64,000 nucleotides of DNA from Nocardiopsis gilva YIM 90087 (GTDB lineage: Bacteria; Actinomycetota; Actinomycetes; Streptosporangiales; Streptosporangiaceae). The position numbers and the translations under genes were made by a program. Within the stretch, counting starts at the first letter, position 1; each line of letters opens with the position of its first letter. The stretch is taken from positions 3,844,001 to 3,908,000 of the forward strand of contig NZ_CP022753.1 of assembly GCF_002263495.1 (NCBI RefSeq), given 5' to 3'. Positions 10,210 to 18,798 of the stretch are shown here, piece after piece. Under the pieces are notes generated by a model. It saw only the letters and a list, made by a program, of their open reading frames with translations, was not told where the DNA came from and searched no databases.

Positions 10210-10794
10210 TCAGCCAGCGGCCGGGGGGCCGCCCGCGCACGGGAGCAGTTCGCGCAGCAGCACGTCGAATTCGTCGGCCGTCGGGGCAGGGTCACAGAGC
10301 AGCGCGCGCAGGAGCAGCCCCTCGTAGGCGCCGACGAAGAGGCGGATCCGGACCGGGTCCGTGGTGAACCGGCGGGCGAAGGCCGCGAGGACCTCCTTCC
10401 ACTGCTCGGTGGACTCGCGCAGGTCCAGGCGGCGGGCGGCGAGCAGGCACAGTTCGAACTCGGCGAGCAGATGGCCGCGTCCGGGGGCGGCCACGATCCC
10501 GGCCATCTGCTCGGCGAGCGCACGCCGGACGTCGAGCAGGTCCCCGCCCCGCGCGGTGATCCGCCGGAGCCGCTCGCAGTCCTCCTCCATGGAGACCGCC
10601 AGCGCGGCGGTCAGCATGTCGTCGACGCCGCTGAAGTAGTAGGTAGTCGCTGTGGTGGGCAGATTCGCCTCGCGGGCGACGGTGCGGTGCGTGACACCGG
10701 AGGCCCCATCCCGCTCGACCACGCGCAGCGTCGCCTCGATCAACGCGCGCCGGCGCCGTTCGCCCTTGGCCCGGCGGCCGTCGGTCGTGGACAT
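10210..10794 (-). CDS. TetR/AcrR-family transcriptional regulator
   Basis: This is a 194-aa regulator. The N-terminal helix-turn-helix includes RRRALIEATLRVV, GVTHRTVAREANLPTTATTYYF and a divergent helical ligand-binding domain follows. GAGAGG lies about 10 nt before ATG 10794; longer starts have no homology. It precedes the APH-like gene on the same strand with an operator-like palindrome between, so it probably represses that gene and may sense an acyl-CoA or alcohol (inference). Confidence 0.9.
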   Translation of the reverse strand: MSTTDGRRAKGERRRRALIEATLRVVERDGASGVTHRTVAREANLPTTATTYYFSGVDDMLTAALAVSMEEDCERLRRITARGGDLLDVRRALAEQMAGIVAAPGRGHLLAEFELCLLAARRLDLRESTEQWKEVLAAFARRFTTDPVRIRLFVGAYEGLLLRALLCDPAPTADEFDVLLRELLPCAGGPPAAG

Positions 10795-11001
10795 GGTCAG
10801 CGCCTCTCTCCCCTCGCGTTCGCGGTGGTCGCTGACGCCCGCGACCGTGCGGATACACGCGCACGCGCGGGTGTCCACGGCGACAATACCCCGCTACCTC
10901 TCTGGCTCCGCCGGACGCGGGGGCAAACGGCGGCCGACCATCGGCGGTTGCACGTGGTACGGGCCTGGTTACTCAGGGCTTGGCTGGGCTACAGTCCGGT
11001 C

Positions 11002-11418
11002 ATGCACTTCCACGGGTACTACTGGCGCGGCCTGTGGGCGCGCCGGCAGAAGGAAATCGACGATTCCCACCCGGATGGCCCCAACTTCGCGGTATCCGAC
11101 GTCCCTCCGATGAGGACCTGCCATTGGCTGCGCAAGAACCCCCCGTTGCACCGCGGCACCTGGGAGACGGCCAGGGCAGGGGTGGCATGGATGGTGCGGT
11201 GCCACGACGGGATCGCCGACCTGGTGGTCGAACCGTCGCCATGGCGGCCGACCGGAGATCTGCGGGGGGCGACCACGGCGGCCCTGGGGGCCGGCCGGGA
11301 CGCCTGCTGGAACTACCAACTCCGGGGCGGCGAGCAGGTGTTCACCGCGGTGGTCTGCTGCCCCAACCGGTGGGAGGACCTGGGGTGTCCCCTCACGAAG
11401 CACGCCCCGGCCCGGTGA
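11002..11418 (+). CDS. Hypothetical protein (138 aa)
   Basis: I do not recognise this family. The product starts MHFHGYYWRGLWARRQ. It is rich in Trp and Cys, with no signal peptide or membrane segment. Five of its cysteines lie in the second half, including CHDG and VVCCPNRW. Codon use is typical of the genome (G/C in third positions). The ATG follows an AT-richer promoter-like stretch (GGTTACTCAG) without a clear ribosome-binding site. It converges on a 70-aa zinc-ribbon gene. It may be a small substrate-binding or toxin-immunity type protein, but nothing proves this. Confidence 0.55.
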   Translation: MHFHGYYWRGLWARRQKEIDDSHPDGPNFAVSDVPPMRTCHWLRKNPPLHRGTWETARAGVAWMVRCHDGIADLVVEPSPWRPTGDLRGATTAALGAGRDACWNYQLRGGEQVFTAVVCCPNRWEDLGCPLTKHAPAR

Positions 11419-11503
11419 TCCCAGCGGGGAGTGGTGGCGGTCCACAGCGCCGGCGGGCGGATCCGCGGCACCGCCACGTGTGCCCACCCGTCCGGAGGAG
11501 CGC

Positions 11504-11716
11504 TCACAGGAGGCGTGGCGGGTCATGGTGGCGGCCGGTGGCGGCGCACATGCGGCACTCTTCGACGACCTGTTCCCACCCGATGCTTCCCGACGCGTCA
11601 CGTGCGGGCTTCTCCGCGCTCCAGACCCCGGTCCCACGGCAGTGGGCGCAAGGCTCGAACGGTCCGGCGCAGTACGTGCACTCACTCAGGGCGCACTGAG
11701 GGTAAGGGGGAGCCAT
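11504..11716 (-). CDS. Small Cys-rich (zinc-ribbon-like) protein
   Basis: This 70-aa product has two CxxC-x-TG knuckles of DnaJ type (CAHCRGTG near 22-29 and CRMCAATG near 54-61) plus CTYC near 13-16. It is likely a structural zinc-binding protein. GAGAAG lies 6-8 nt upstream of the ATG. The family is not recognised. It is transcribed in the same direction as the DUF4916 gene 86 bp upstream and could be read from the same transcript. Confidence 0.55.
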   Translation of the reverse strand: MAPPYPQCALSECTYCAGPFEPCAHCRGTGVWSAEKPARDASGSIGWEQVVEECRMCAATGRHHDPPRLL

Positions 11717-11802
11717 GGATCTTCTCTACCAGAAGACCGACTCCTCCCTCCTTTCTTTCTTTTGTTTCTTTCCGGACGCGCCACTGCGCCACCGCGACGC
11801 GG

Positions 11803-12342
11803 TCAGATCAGGCGGCCGACGTGGCCCAGCGCCTGACGCAGCAGGACCCCCTGGCCGCCGCTCATCTCCTGTTGGACGCCCTGGCCCGCGGCCTCCTCCG
11901 GGGTGAACCAGACGAGGTCGAGCGCGTCCTGGCGGGGCTGGCAGTCGCCGGTGACCGGGACGACGTAGGCCAGCGAGACCGCGTGCTGGCGCGGGTCGTG
12001 GAACGGCGTGACACCGGGCATCGGAAAGTACTCGGCGACGGTGAACGGCTGCGGTGAGGCCGGGATGTGCGGCAGCGCCATCGGGCCGAGGTCCTTTTCC
12101 AGGTGGCGGACGAGCGCGTCGCGGATGCGCTCGTGGTAGAGGACCCGGCCGGAGACCAGGGCGCGGCTGATGGTGCCGTCCGGGGCGGCCCGCAGCAGCA
12201 GGCCGACGTGGGTCACGGTTCCGGACTCGTCGACGCGCACCGGAACGGCGTTGACATACAGGATGGGCAGCCGACGGCGCACGGCGTCCAGTTCCTCGGG
12301 CGAGAACCATCCGGGCGCGCTGTCACTCATGCTTTCCGTCAT
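11803..12342 (-). CDS. DUF4916 / NUDIX-like family protein
   Basis: This 179-aa protein has the conserved actinobacterial pattern: LPILYVNAVPVRVDESG, HVGLLLRA, SGRVLYHERIRDAL, HLEKDLGPMALP, then FHDPRQHAVSLAYVVPV and DLVWFTPEEA. This is the DUF4916 family, which has a NUDIX fold. The canonical NUDIX box (GX5EX7REUXEEXGU) is not present, so pyrophosphatase activity is doubtful. A second ATG four codons in is an equally good start. Its role is unknown. Confidence 0.8.
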   Translation of the reverse strand: MTESMSDSAPGWFSPEELDAVRRRLPILYVNAVPVRVDESGTVTHVGLLLRAAPDGTISRALVSGRVLYHERIRDALVRHLEKDLGPMALPHIPASPQPFTVAEYFPMPGVTPFHDPRQHAVSLAYVVPVTGDCQPRQDALDLVWFTPEEAAGQGVQQEMSGGQGVLLRQALGHVGRLI

Positions 12343-12421
12343 GTCGACGTTCTACCGCATGAGCGGCCCGCGAGAGCGATCGACCCACCCGGTCGCCGTG
12401 TTCCGCCATCCGCACCGGTGT

Positions 12422-13252
12422 TCAGGGCGTGCGGCCGACCGCACAGAACTGCGCGACCGGGGTCATGTCGGCGCCGGGGTCGGGGCGCCAGGCCGAGCAG
12501 GAGACGACGCCGGGATCCACCAGCTCCAGTCCGTCGAACAGGGCGGCGAGCTCGTCCCTGGTCCGCAGCACGAGCGGCGTGGAACCGCCCGCGTTCCACA
12601 GCCGTGCGGCCTCCTCCATGGCCTCGGTCTCCACCTCGGTGGTGGACACCGACACGCACAGGTGGCTGCCGGAGGGGACGGCGCCCATCAGGGTCCGGAT
12701 GATGGACGCGGCCTCGTCGGTGTCGGTGATGAACTCCAGGACGCCGAGCAGCATGACCGCGACCGGCCGCTCGAAGTCCAGGGTGCGCCCGGCCTCCTTC
12801 AGAATGGCGGCGGGGTCGCGCAGGTCGGCGTGGAGGTAGTCGGTGGTCCCGCGCTCATCGCCGACCAGCAGCGCGCGGGCGTGCGCGAGCACGATCGGGT
12901 CGTTGTCCACGTAGACGACGCGGCTGTCTGGAGCGACCGATTGGGCGACCTCGTGGGTGTTGTCGGCGGTGGGGATGCCGGTGCCGATGTCGAGGAACTG
13001 TCGGACGCCGACCTCTCCGGCCAGGTGGCGCACGGCCCGCCCGAGGAACGCGCGGTCGGCGCGGGCGTTGGCCGCCATCTGCGGCATCGCGTGCAGGATC
13101 TGTTCCCCGGTCGCGCGGTCGGCCGCGAAGTTGTCCTTGCCGCCCAGCCAGTAGTCCCAGATGCGGGCCGGGTGGGCGGTGCTGGTGTCGATCTCGGCCG
13201 GTGCGGCCGGGGCGTCGAAGCGGGGCTTCATCCAGTCGGGACGGTCGGTCAT
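12422..13252 (-). CDS. S-adenosyl-L-methionine methyltransferase family protein (DUF574/PF04672)
   Basis: This 276-aa protein begins with the family's signature, ARIWDYWLGGKDNFAADR. The SAM-binding FLDIGTGIPT (motif I) follows, then VVYVDNDPIVLAHARALL and AVMLLGVLEF. The family is hugely expanded in actinomycetes and its substrates are mostly unknown. GGGGGA precedes the ATG by 3-8 nt. It is a single gene between DUF4916 and a TetR gene, all on the minus strand with gaps of about 80 and 134 bp. Confidence 0.92.
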   Translation of the reverse strand: MTDRPDWMKPRFDAPAAPAEIDTSTAHPARIWDYWLGGKDNFAADRATGEQILHAMPQMAANARADRAFLGRAVRHLAGEVGVRQFLDIGTGIPTADNTHEVAQSVAPDSRVVYVDNDPIVLAHARALLVGDERGTTDYLHADLRDPAAILKEAGRTLDFERPVAVMLLGVLEFITDTDEAASIIRTLMGAVPSGSHLCVSVSTTEVETEAMEEAARLWNAGGSTPLVLRTRDELAALFDGLELVDPGVVSCSAWRPDPGADMTPVAQFCAVGRTP

Positions 13253-13386
13253 GCGGTCCCCCGATTTCTGCGCTCAGCGTCGGTGCTCGTCGCACGAATC
13301 CTAGGTGCGGCAGGGGTTTCCGCGTCTTCGGGGCGGGTCTCTCGCAGTGGTCGGTGCGGAGGCGCAGGTGGCGGGCCCGGGCGGGG

Positions 13387-14070
13387 TCAGGGGTGCGCGG
13401 GGGCCGGGCGCAGTGCGTCGAGGAGGAGGCGGGCGTAGTGCGCGCCGATCTCGTCGGGGGTCAGGGCGCCGTCGACGCGGTACCAGGTGCTGAGGTGGTG
13501 CACCGAGCCGAAGTAGAAGTCCACCACGAGGTCGGCGGGCACCCGGGCGGCGAAGACACCCTCGCGCTGGCCCTCGGTGATCAGGGAGCGGAACAGCTCG
13601 TGGTAGCGGCGGCGATCGGCGCGGACCTCGCGCTGCTTGGCGGCGCTGAGCTGGTGCATCGAACGGAAGAAGATGGTGGCGTCGTCGAGGTTGGCGATGG
13701 TGCTGACGACGACGTCGGCCGCGGCCCGGCCGAGGCGGTCGGCGACCGGCCCCTCGGAGGCGGCGATCTCCTCCAGCCGGGTCATCTGCATGCGCAGGAT
13801 CCGCTCGTAGACCTCGGCGAGCAGGTCGTCCTTGGAGGCGAAGTAGTGGTACATCGCGCCCTTGGTGACGGCGGCGGCGTCCACGATCTCCTGCACCGAG
13901 GTGCGGTCGAAGCCCTTCTCGGCGAAGAGCCGGGTGGCCGCGGTGAGCAGCCGCCGGGGCACCGTCTCGGTATCGGCCGTGCGGCCGTCGGTGCGACCGG
14001 CAGGGGTCTCGGTCGATAACGACGTGGATCTCGCTGTGCTGCCACTGCCTCCGCGGGTTCGGACGGCCAC
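13387..14070 (-). CDS. TetR-family transcriptional regulator
   Basis: This 227-aa regulator carries a 35-residue basic/Ser-Thr-rich N-terminal extension. The helix-turn-helix is LLTAATRLFAEKGFDRTSVQEIVDAAAVTKGAMYHYF, with the typical YHYFASKDDLL end. The C-terminal domain resembles FadR/KstR2-like acyl-CoA-sensing TetRs. GTG at 14070 has AGAGAGG 7 nt upstream. No obvious target gene adjoins it, so the regulon is probably elsewhere. Confidence 0.88.
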   Translation of the reverse strand: MAVRTRGGSGSTARSTSLSTETPAGRTDGRTADTETVPRRLLTAATRLFAEKGFDRTSVQEIVDAAAVTKGAMYHYFASKDDLLAEVYERILRMQMTRLEEIAASEGPVADRLGRAAADVVVSTIANLDDATIFFRSMHQLSAAKQREVRADRRRYHELFRSLITEGQREGVFAARVPADLVVDFYFGSVHHLSTWYRVDGALTPDEIGAHYARLLLDALRPAPAHP

Positions 14071-14211
14071 GGCACGGCCTCTCTCTTGCTTTGACGGTCT
14101 GACCCGATCGGGTCGCGCTTTCCACCGGCCCCCGATGGGGCCACGTGCACACAATAGACCTGGAGGCGGACCGAGCGGGGGTGAGGCCGATCACCCACCC
14201 CGGCCGTCCTG

Positions 14212-14691
14212 CTACCGCTGCCCGTCGGGCGGGAGCAGCGGCCCGCCTTCCCACTCCTGGAACACCAGGGTCGTCTGCACCTGGTTGATCTCGGGGCGCC
14301 CGGTGAGCTCGTCGATAACGAGCCGCTGCAGGTCGGCGACGCTCTCGGCGGCCACGAGGACCAGGAAGTCGTCGCGCCCGGCCAGGTGGTAGAGGGCGCG
14401 GGTCTCGGGCTGTGAGCGGATGTGCTCGGCCAGGGCGGTGAGCAGTTCCCGGCGGTGCTGGGCGCGGATGGTGAGGAACGCCTGGATGGGCCGCCCGAGG
14501 GCCTCCGGTGCGACCTGGAGTCGGTAGCCGAGGATGACGCCGTTCTCGCGCATCCGGTTGACGCGGTCGAGGCAGGTGGAGGCAGCGATGCCCACGGTGG
14601 CGGCGAGTTCGCGGTTGGTGATCCGTGCATTGTTCTGCAGGACCCGCAGAATCTCCAGGTCGGTCGAATCAAGTCGCATGTTTTCGTTCAT
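14212..14691 (-). CDS. Lrp/AsnC-family transcriptional regulator
   Basis: This 159-aa protein has an N-terminal winged helix (LDSTDLEILRVLQNNARITNRELA, ASTCLDRVNRM) and a C-terminal RAM/AsnC effector domain (QVQTTLVF near the end). It senses an amino acid and binds DNA as an oligomer. An alternative ATG lies four codons in. It is divergent from a LysE-type exporter, the standard arrangement in which Lrp controls the exporter. Confidence 0.92.
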   Translation of the reverse strand: MNENMRLDSTDLEILRVLQNNARITNRELAATVGIAASTCLDRVNRMRENGVILGYRLQVAPEALGRPIQAFLTIRAQHRRELLTALAEHIRSQPETRALYHLAGRDDFLVLVAAESVADLQRLVIDELTGRPEINQVQTTLVFQEWEGGPLLPPDGQR

Positions 14692-14843
14692 GGACCGAAT
14701 TTATCACGGCAGTTTGCCAATATGCCCGAAGAGTCTTCATAATTGAGCTGTTGTTTCCGTGAAACGACCGGGTTCACCCCGGTCGTTTCGTCGTGTTGCG
14801 GGCCACGGCGGTGACGCAGCTCGCTCGATGGGAGGGATCCGAT
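14692..14843. promoter_or_regulatory. lrp/lysE divergent promoter region
   Basis: This 152-bp region has an unusually AT-rich core (14697-14755, with TTTATCACGG and CATAATTGAG), the likely Lrp binding and promoter zone. A strong hairpin (14761-14789) sits in the leader of the rightward gene. Confidence 0.5.
14761..14789 (+). other. Leader hairpin of lysE-type gene
   Basis: A perfect 12-bp stem (GAAACGACCGGG / CCCGGTCGTTTC) with a 5-nt loop lies 55 bp upstream of the LysE start and between the divergent starts. No U-tract follows. It could be an upstream terminator, an attenuator or an RNA-stability element. Confidence 0.6.
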
Positions 14844-15503
14844 ATGCCGCAGCCAGAGCACCTGCTCCTCTTCACGCTCACCACGGTGTTGATCGTGGTC
14901 CTTCCGGGGCCCGACTTCGTCCTGGTCACCCGCAACACCCTGGCCGGAGGGCGCCGCACCGGATTCGCGACGGCCGCGGGAAGCGCGCTGGGCATGGCGG
15001 CCTGGGCCGCGCTGGCCGTAGCGGGGCTGACCGTGCTCGTCGCGTCGAACCCGACCATCCTGCTCGTGCTCCGCCTCGCGGGCGCCGCCTACCTCGTCTA
15101 CCTGGGCACCAGCGCGCTGGTGCGGCTCTGGCGGGCCTGGCGCTCGGGAACGCTGGCCGAGGCCGCGGGCGACCCGACCGAGACAGGCGACGGCGCGGCG
15201 GCGGGCCAGGGCGGCGCGCCGTTCTGGCAGGGCCTGCTCAACAACGTGCTGAACCCGAAGCCGCTCGCGTTCTTCCTCACCGCGCTGCCGCAGTTCATCG
15301 ACTCCCAGGCCAACGCCACCGCGCAGACGGCGGTGCTCGGCTCCATCGTCGTGGGGATGACGGTCCTCTGGTGGCTCATCTACATCACGTCGATCACGCG
15401 GCTGAGCGCGTTCCTGCGCCGCCGCCGGGTCCGCCAGGGCATCGAACTGGGCAGCGGCGTCGCCCTCACCGCCTTCGGTGTCGCACTGGCGCTGGCCGCC
15501 TGA
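14844..15503 (+). CDS. LysE-family amino-acid exporter
   Basis: This is a 219-aa membrane protein with about six transmembrane segments. It opens with the LysE/RhtB signature VLPGPDFVLVTRNTLAGGRRTGFATAAGSALG and has LNNVLNPKPLAFFLTALPQF in the middle. It likely exports basic or neutral amino acids. GGAGGG lies 8 nt before ATG 14844. The divergent Lrp regulator suggests induction by its amino-acid substrate. Confidence 0.93.
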   Translation: MPQPEHLLLFTLTTVLIVVLPGPDFVLVTRNTLAGGRRTGFATAAGSALGMAAWAALAVAGLTVLVASNPTILLVLRLAGAAYLVYLGTSALVRLWRAWRSGTLAEAAGDPTETGDGAAAGQGGAPFWQGLLNNVLNPKPLAFFLTALPQFIDSQANATAQTAVLGSIVVGMTVLWWLIYITSITRLSAFLRRRRVRQGIELGSGVALTAFGVALALAA

Positions 15504-15527
15504 CCACATCCGGCCAGCGCGCCGTCC

Positions 15528-16265
15528 CTAGCGGGAACGCAACAGCGGACCGGCCTCGCGGGTGGTGACGCCGATGGGACCGGGGGCCAGCGCCGCGAGG
15601 GCGGCGCGGTAGTCCGTTCCGGCGTCGAGGTCGGTCAGCCAGACGTCGGTGGGGGCGTCGGGCGCGTCCCAGGCGACCAGCCGCGCCGCATCGTCCGGCC
15701 CGGTGACACCGACCGTGCCCAGGCCCCCGGAGAGCCCGTCCCCGGTCGCCTTGAGCAGGGCCTCCTTGCGCGCCCAGTAGCGGAAGAAGCCGGGGGTCCG
15801 CTGCGCTGCCGGCAGTGCGCGCCACACCGCGAGTTCGTCGCCGGTGAGCGTGTAGGAGGCCAGGCCGTCGATGTCGCGGCCCTCCGCGACCGCCTCGACG
15901 TCGACGCCCAGCTCGATGCCGTCGGCCACGGCGAGCACGACGCGGTCGCCGGAGTGGCTGATCGAGATCTCCAGACCGAGCGCCGGCCCGGCGGGGCGCG
16001 GCTTGCCGTGCGGATCGGTGCGGGGTTCGCGGCGCAGCTCGCAGTTCCTGCAGTGCAGGGTGAACCGCACGTCCTCCGGCGCGCACCCGGCCCGCTGCGC
16101 GCAGACGAGTCGCGCCAAGGCGTGGGCCACGACGAAGCGGTCGCGGTCGGCCGCCAGCCGGAACCGCGCGTGCCGGGCGCGTTCCTGGTCGTCGAGCAGG
16201 TCGAGGAGTCCGGCGTGTGCCTGGGCCGGGTCCGCCCACCACACCTCACACGTCAGCTGAGTCAC
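15528..16265 (-). CDS. 4'-phosphopantetheinyl transferase (Sfp type)
   Basis: This 245-aa enzyme transfers the phosphopantetheine arm of CoA to carrier-protein serines of NRPS/PKS/FAS. The motifs are SISHSGD (101-107), GVDVEAV with Asp122 and Glu124 (Mg2+ ligands), and WARKEALLKATGDGL with Glu168 and Lys172. Length and motifs match broad-specificity Sfp-type enzymes. The GTG start overlaps a GGGAGG tract, so the true start may be a few codons downstream. The only NRPS-like pieces in the window (near 50-52 kb) lack a carrier domain. Confidence 0.93.
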   Translation of the reverse strand: MTQLTCEVWWADPAQAHAGLLDLLDDQERARHARFRLAADRDRFVVAHALARLVCAQRAGCAPEDVRFTLHCRNCELRREPRTDPHGKPRPAGPALGLEISISHSGDRVVLAVADGIELGVDVEAVAEGRDIDGLASYTLTGDELAVWRALPAAQRTPGFFRYWARKEALLKATGDGLSGGLGTVGVTGPDDAARLVAWDAPDAPTDVWLTDLDAGTDYRAALAALAPGPIGVTTREAGPLLRSR

Positions 16266-16381
16266 CTCCCCATTCTGTCGGGTCTCCCGTCACGCAACAC
16301 ACGCGGGTGTGCTGTCTGTTCGAACATGGATCGTGCTTGAAACATGGAAAAACAAACACCAACTGTGTTTGAATTACCACC
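16266..16381. promoter_or_regulatory. PPTase / DeoR divergent promoter with operator candidates
   Basis: The gap holds a perfect 10-bp palindrome TGTTCGAACA at 16317-16326. It also has a 7-bp inverted repeat CAAACAC-N5-GTGTTTG at 16353-16371, ending 10 nt before the DeoR start. A related TTGAAACA lies at 16337-16344. Repeated TTGAA/TTCGAA elements suggest autoregulation by the DeoR protein. No Shine-Dalgarno precedes the DeoR ATG. Confidence 0.55.
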
Positions 16382-17140
16382 ATGGACAGTGCCGACAGAA
16401 CCGACCTGATCGTCGCCCGCCTACGGGACGCGGGCGAGGTGAGCGTGGTGGAACTCGCCGAGCTCACCGAGCACTCCGAGATGACCATCCGCCGCGACCT
16501 CGACCAGCTCGCCGCCCAGGGCGTGCTGCGGCGAGTGCGGGGCGGCGCCGTCAGCCTGGTCCCGCGCGGCCAGGAACCCCCCTACACCCTGCGCGAGCGC
16601 CAGGCGGCCGCGGCCAAGAAGCGCATCGCCGCCGCCGTCGGCGAGCTGATCGGCCCCGGCAACGCGGTCGCCATCGACGGCGGCACCACCGCCACCGAGG
16701 TCGCCCGTGTCCTGGCCGGACGGCCGATCACCGCCATGCCGCTGGGCCTGCAGGCCGCCCAGGTGCTCAGCGCGAGCCGGGAGACCAAGGTGCTGCTGGC
16801 CGGAGGCGAGGTCCGCCCCGATGAACTCAACCTGCACGGCCCACTGACCGAGGCATCCCTGGACGCGGTGCGCTTCGACGTCACCGTGCTGGGCTGCTGC
16901 GGCCTCACCGTCACCGACGGGATCACCGCCCACGACCTGGGCGATGTCGCGGTCAAACGCGCCGCCATGCGCTCGGCCCAGCGCACCGTCATGGCGGCCG
17001 ACTCCACCAAGCTCGGCCAGGTGACCATGGGCCACGTCGGCCCGGTGACCGCCATCGACACCCTGGTCACCGATACCGACGCCCCCGACGACATCGTGGC
17101 CGAGATCCGGGCAGCGGGAGTGACGGTCATCCATGCCTAG
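16382..17140 (+). CDS. DeoR/GlpR-family transcriptional regulator
   Basis: This is a 252-aa repressor. The N-terminal DeoR helix-turn-helix is VSVVELAELTEHSEMTIRRDL, with RVRGGAV after it. A DeoR C-terminal sugar-phosphate-binding domain follows (IDGGTTATEVARVL, LLAGGEVRPDEL, GCCGLTVTDGIT, AADSTKLGQVT). The start has no Shine-Dalgarno and may be leaderless. Its stop overlaps the start of the MFS gene by 8 bp, so the two form an operon. The transporter is the likely target, probably for a sugar or polyol. Confidence 0.93.
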   Translation: MDSADRTDLIVARLRDAGEVSVVELAELTEHSEMTIRRDLDQLAAQGVLRRVRGGAVSLVPRGQEPPYTLRERQAAAAKKRIAAAVGELIGPGNAVAIDGGTTATEVARVLAGRPITAMPLGLQAAQVLSASRETKVLLAGGEVRPDELNLHGPLTEASLDAVRFDVTVLGCCGLTVTDGITAHDLGDVAVKRAAMRSAQRTVMAADSTKLGQVTMGHVGPVTAIDTLVTDTDAPDDIVAEIRAAGVTVIHA

Positions 17141-18419
17141 CACGCCCTCCCCCGACACCACAGGGCCCGACCGATCCTCCCTCACCCTGCGGGGCACGAC
17201 CGAGCCTCCTCACCGGCCGGGGCGCCCTGACCCGCGGGTGCGCCGCGCCCGCCGTGCCGTGGCGGTCTACTTCTTCGTCGCCGGAGTCATCATCGCGTCG
17301 TGGGCGGCCCGCGTCCCCGCGGTCAAGGCGCAGACCGGACTGGACGACGGCCGGCTCAGTGTCGGCCTGCTCGGTCTGGCCATCGGTGCGCTGGCCGCCA
17401 TGCAGGTCGCCGGTCGCATGACCGACCGCTTCGGCAGCGCGGCCATCGTGCTCCCGGCCGCGGTTGGCGGCGGCCTCGCGCTGGTCGTTCCGGGCTACGC
17501 CGACTCGCTCCCGGTCCTCTTTGGTGCGCTGTTCGCAGTGGGCGCCGGGCACGGCATGATCGACGTCCCGATGAATGTGCACGCCGCCCGGGTCGAGCGT
17601 CGTTACGGTCGTCCCATCATGGCCTCTTTTCACGCGGCCTTCTCCTTCGGCGGATTCGCCGGAGCCGGTCTCGGCGCTCTGGCGGCCCGGGCGGAGGTCG
17701 GGGCCACGGCCCACTTCTGGGCTGTCGCGCTGACCACGGTCGCGCTGTCCGTGGCCGTGCGCCGGGGACTGCTTCCCGGGCGCGACGCCGCCAGCACCAC
17801 CCCACACGACGCCAGGCCATCGGCGGCGGGCGGCGGGGGGACCGCGGTGCCGGGACCCGACCGACGGGCCCGGCTCGCACCGCGGGTCCTGGTGTTCGGT
17901 GTCGTCGCCTTCGGCGCCTTCCTCGCCGAGGGCTCCGCTCTTGACTGGTCCAGCGTGTACCTGCACGACACGCGCGGCGCCTCCCCGGCGGTCGCGGCGG
18001 TCGGGTTCGCCGTCTTCTCGGCGACGATGGCCGCCGGGCGGCTGGTCAGCGACCGCCTGAGCGGCAGGTTCGGCCCCGTGGCCGTGGTGCGCGGCGGTGG
18101 GATGCTGGCCGCGGCCGGGCTGGGGGTGGCCCTGCTCGTTCCCGTGCCGTGGCTGGCCGTGACCGGATTCGGACTGATGGGAGCGGGGCTGTCGGGCATC
18201 GTCCCGCAGGTCTTCACCGCGGCGGCCGCGCTCGACCCGCTGCGCGCCGGGCGCAACCTGGGCATGGTCGCCGCGGCGGGATACGTCGGCCTGCTCAGCG
18301 GACCGGTACTGATCGGCGCCATCGCCCACTTTTCCGGTCTCGCCGTCGCACTGGCGGTGCCCGCACTCCTCGCTTTGCTCGTGGCCGCAGTGGCCGGTGC
18401 GCTGCGCGGAGGGCGGTGA
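17133..18419 (+). CDS. MFS transporter
   Basis: This 428-aa major-facilitator protein has 12 predicted membrane segments. A central loop (about 205-245, SAAGGGGTAVPGPD) separates two six-helix bundles, with GRMTDRFG as the loop 2-3 motif. It resembles FucP/YbjJ-type sugar or unknown-solute carriers more than drug exporters (AARVPAVKAQTGLDDG). The ATG overlaps the upstream DeoR gene, which argues for translational coupling and DeoR control. Confidence 0.88.
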   Translation: MPSTPSPDTTGPDRSSLTLRGTTEPPHRPGRPDPRVRRARRAVAVYFFVAGVIIASWAARVPAVKAQTGLDDGRLSVGLLGLAIGALAAMQVAGRMTDRFGSAAIVLPAAVGGGLALVVPGYADSLPVLFGALFAVGAGHGMIDVPMNVHAARVERRYGRPIMASFHAAFSFGGFAGAGLGALAARAEVGATAHFWAVALTTVALSVAVRRGLLPGRDAASTTPHDARPSAAGGGGTAVPGPDRRARLAPRVLVFGVVAFGAFLAEGSALDWSSVYLHDTRGASPAVAAVGFAVFSATMAAGRLVSDRLSGRFGPVAVVRGGGMLAAAGLGVALLVPVPWLAVTGFGLMGAGLSGIVPQVFTAAAALDPLRAGRNLGMVAAAGYVGLLSGPVLIGAIAHFSGLAVALAVPALLALLVAAVAGALRGGR

Positions 18420-18561
18420 GGTCCGAACGCCGGATGCGGCCAGGGTGGGGATGTGTAATTCCGATCCGGGCTGGGAATCCGTTTCCCAGACCCTGGCGCA
18501 CGGTGATGCGCCTCACGTCACCGGGAGTCGGGGCGCCGGTCCGTCCCCCTTAGGAGGCCCC

Positions 18562-18732
18562 GTGTCCATCATGCTGATGTTCGGAATCGGGTCTCTCGCC
18601 ATGTTCGCTCTCCTCGTCGGCCTGTTCATGACGGCGCTGTTGGCCGGTTCGGGCGACGTGAGCGATGACGACCAAGCCGATGACGAGGAGATCAACCGGT
18701 CGTTCGACGCCCACGGGGTGCACATCGGCTGA
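18562..18732 (+). CDS. Small membrane protein (56 aa)
   Basis: GTG at 18562 has TAGGAGG 4 nt upstream; the in-frame ATG at 18571 is an alternative. The N-terminal helix (IMLMFGIGSLAMFALLVGLF) spans the membrane once. The tail is acidic (DVSDDDQADDEE) and ends HGVHIG. The family is not recognised. It sits alone between the MFS gene and the second DeoR gene. Confidence 0.55.
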   Translation: MSIMLMFGIGSLAMFALLVGLFMTALLAGSGDVSDDDQADDEEINRSFDAHGVHIG

Positions 18733-18798
18733 CGGCGCCGCTGCTGATCCCGCTCTATGATCGAGCCGATGGACCGGCGCGATCAGGGGGGCACACGG

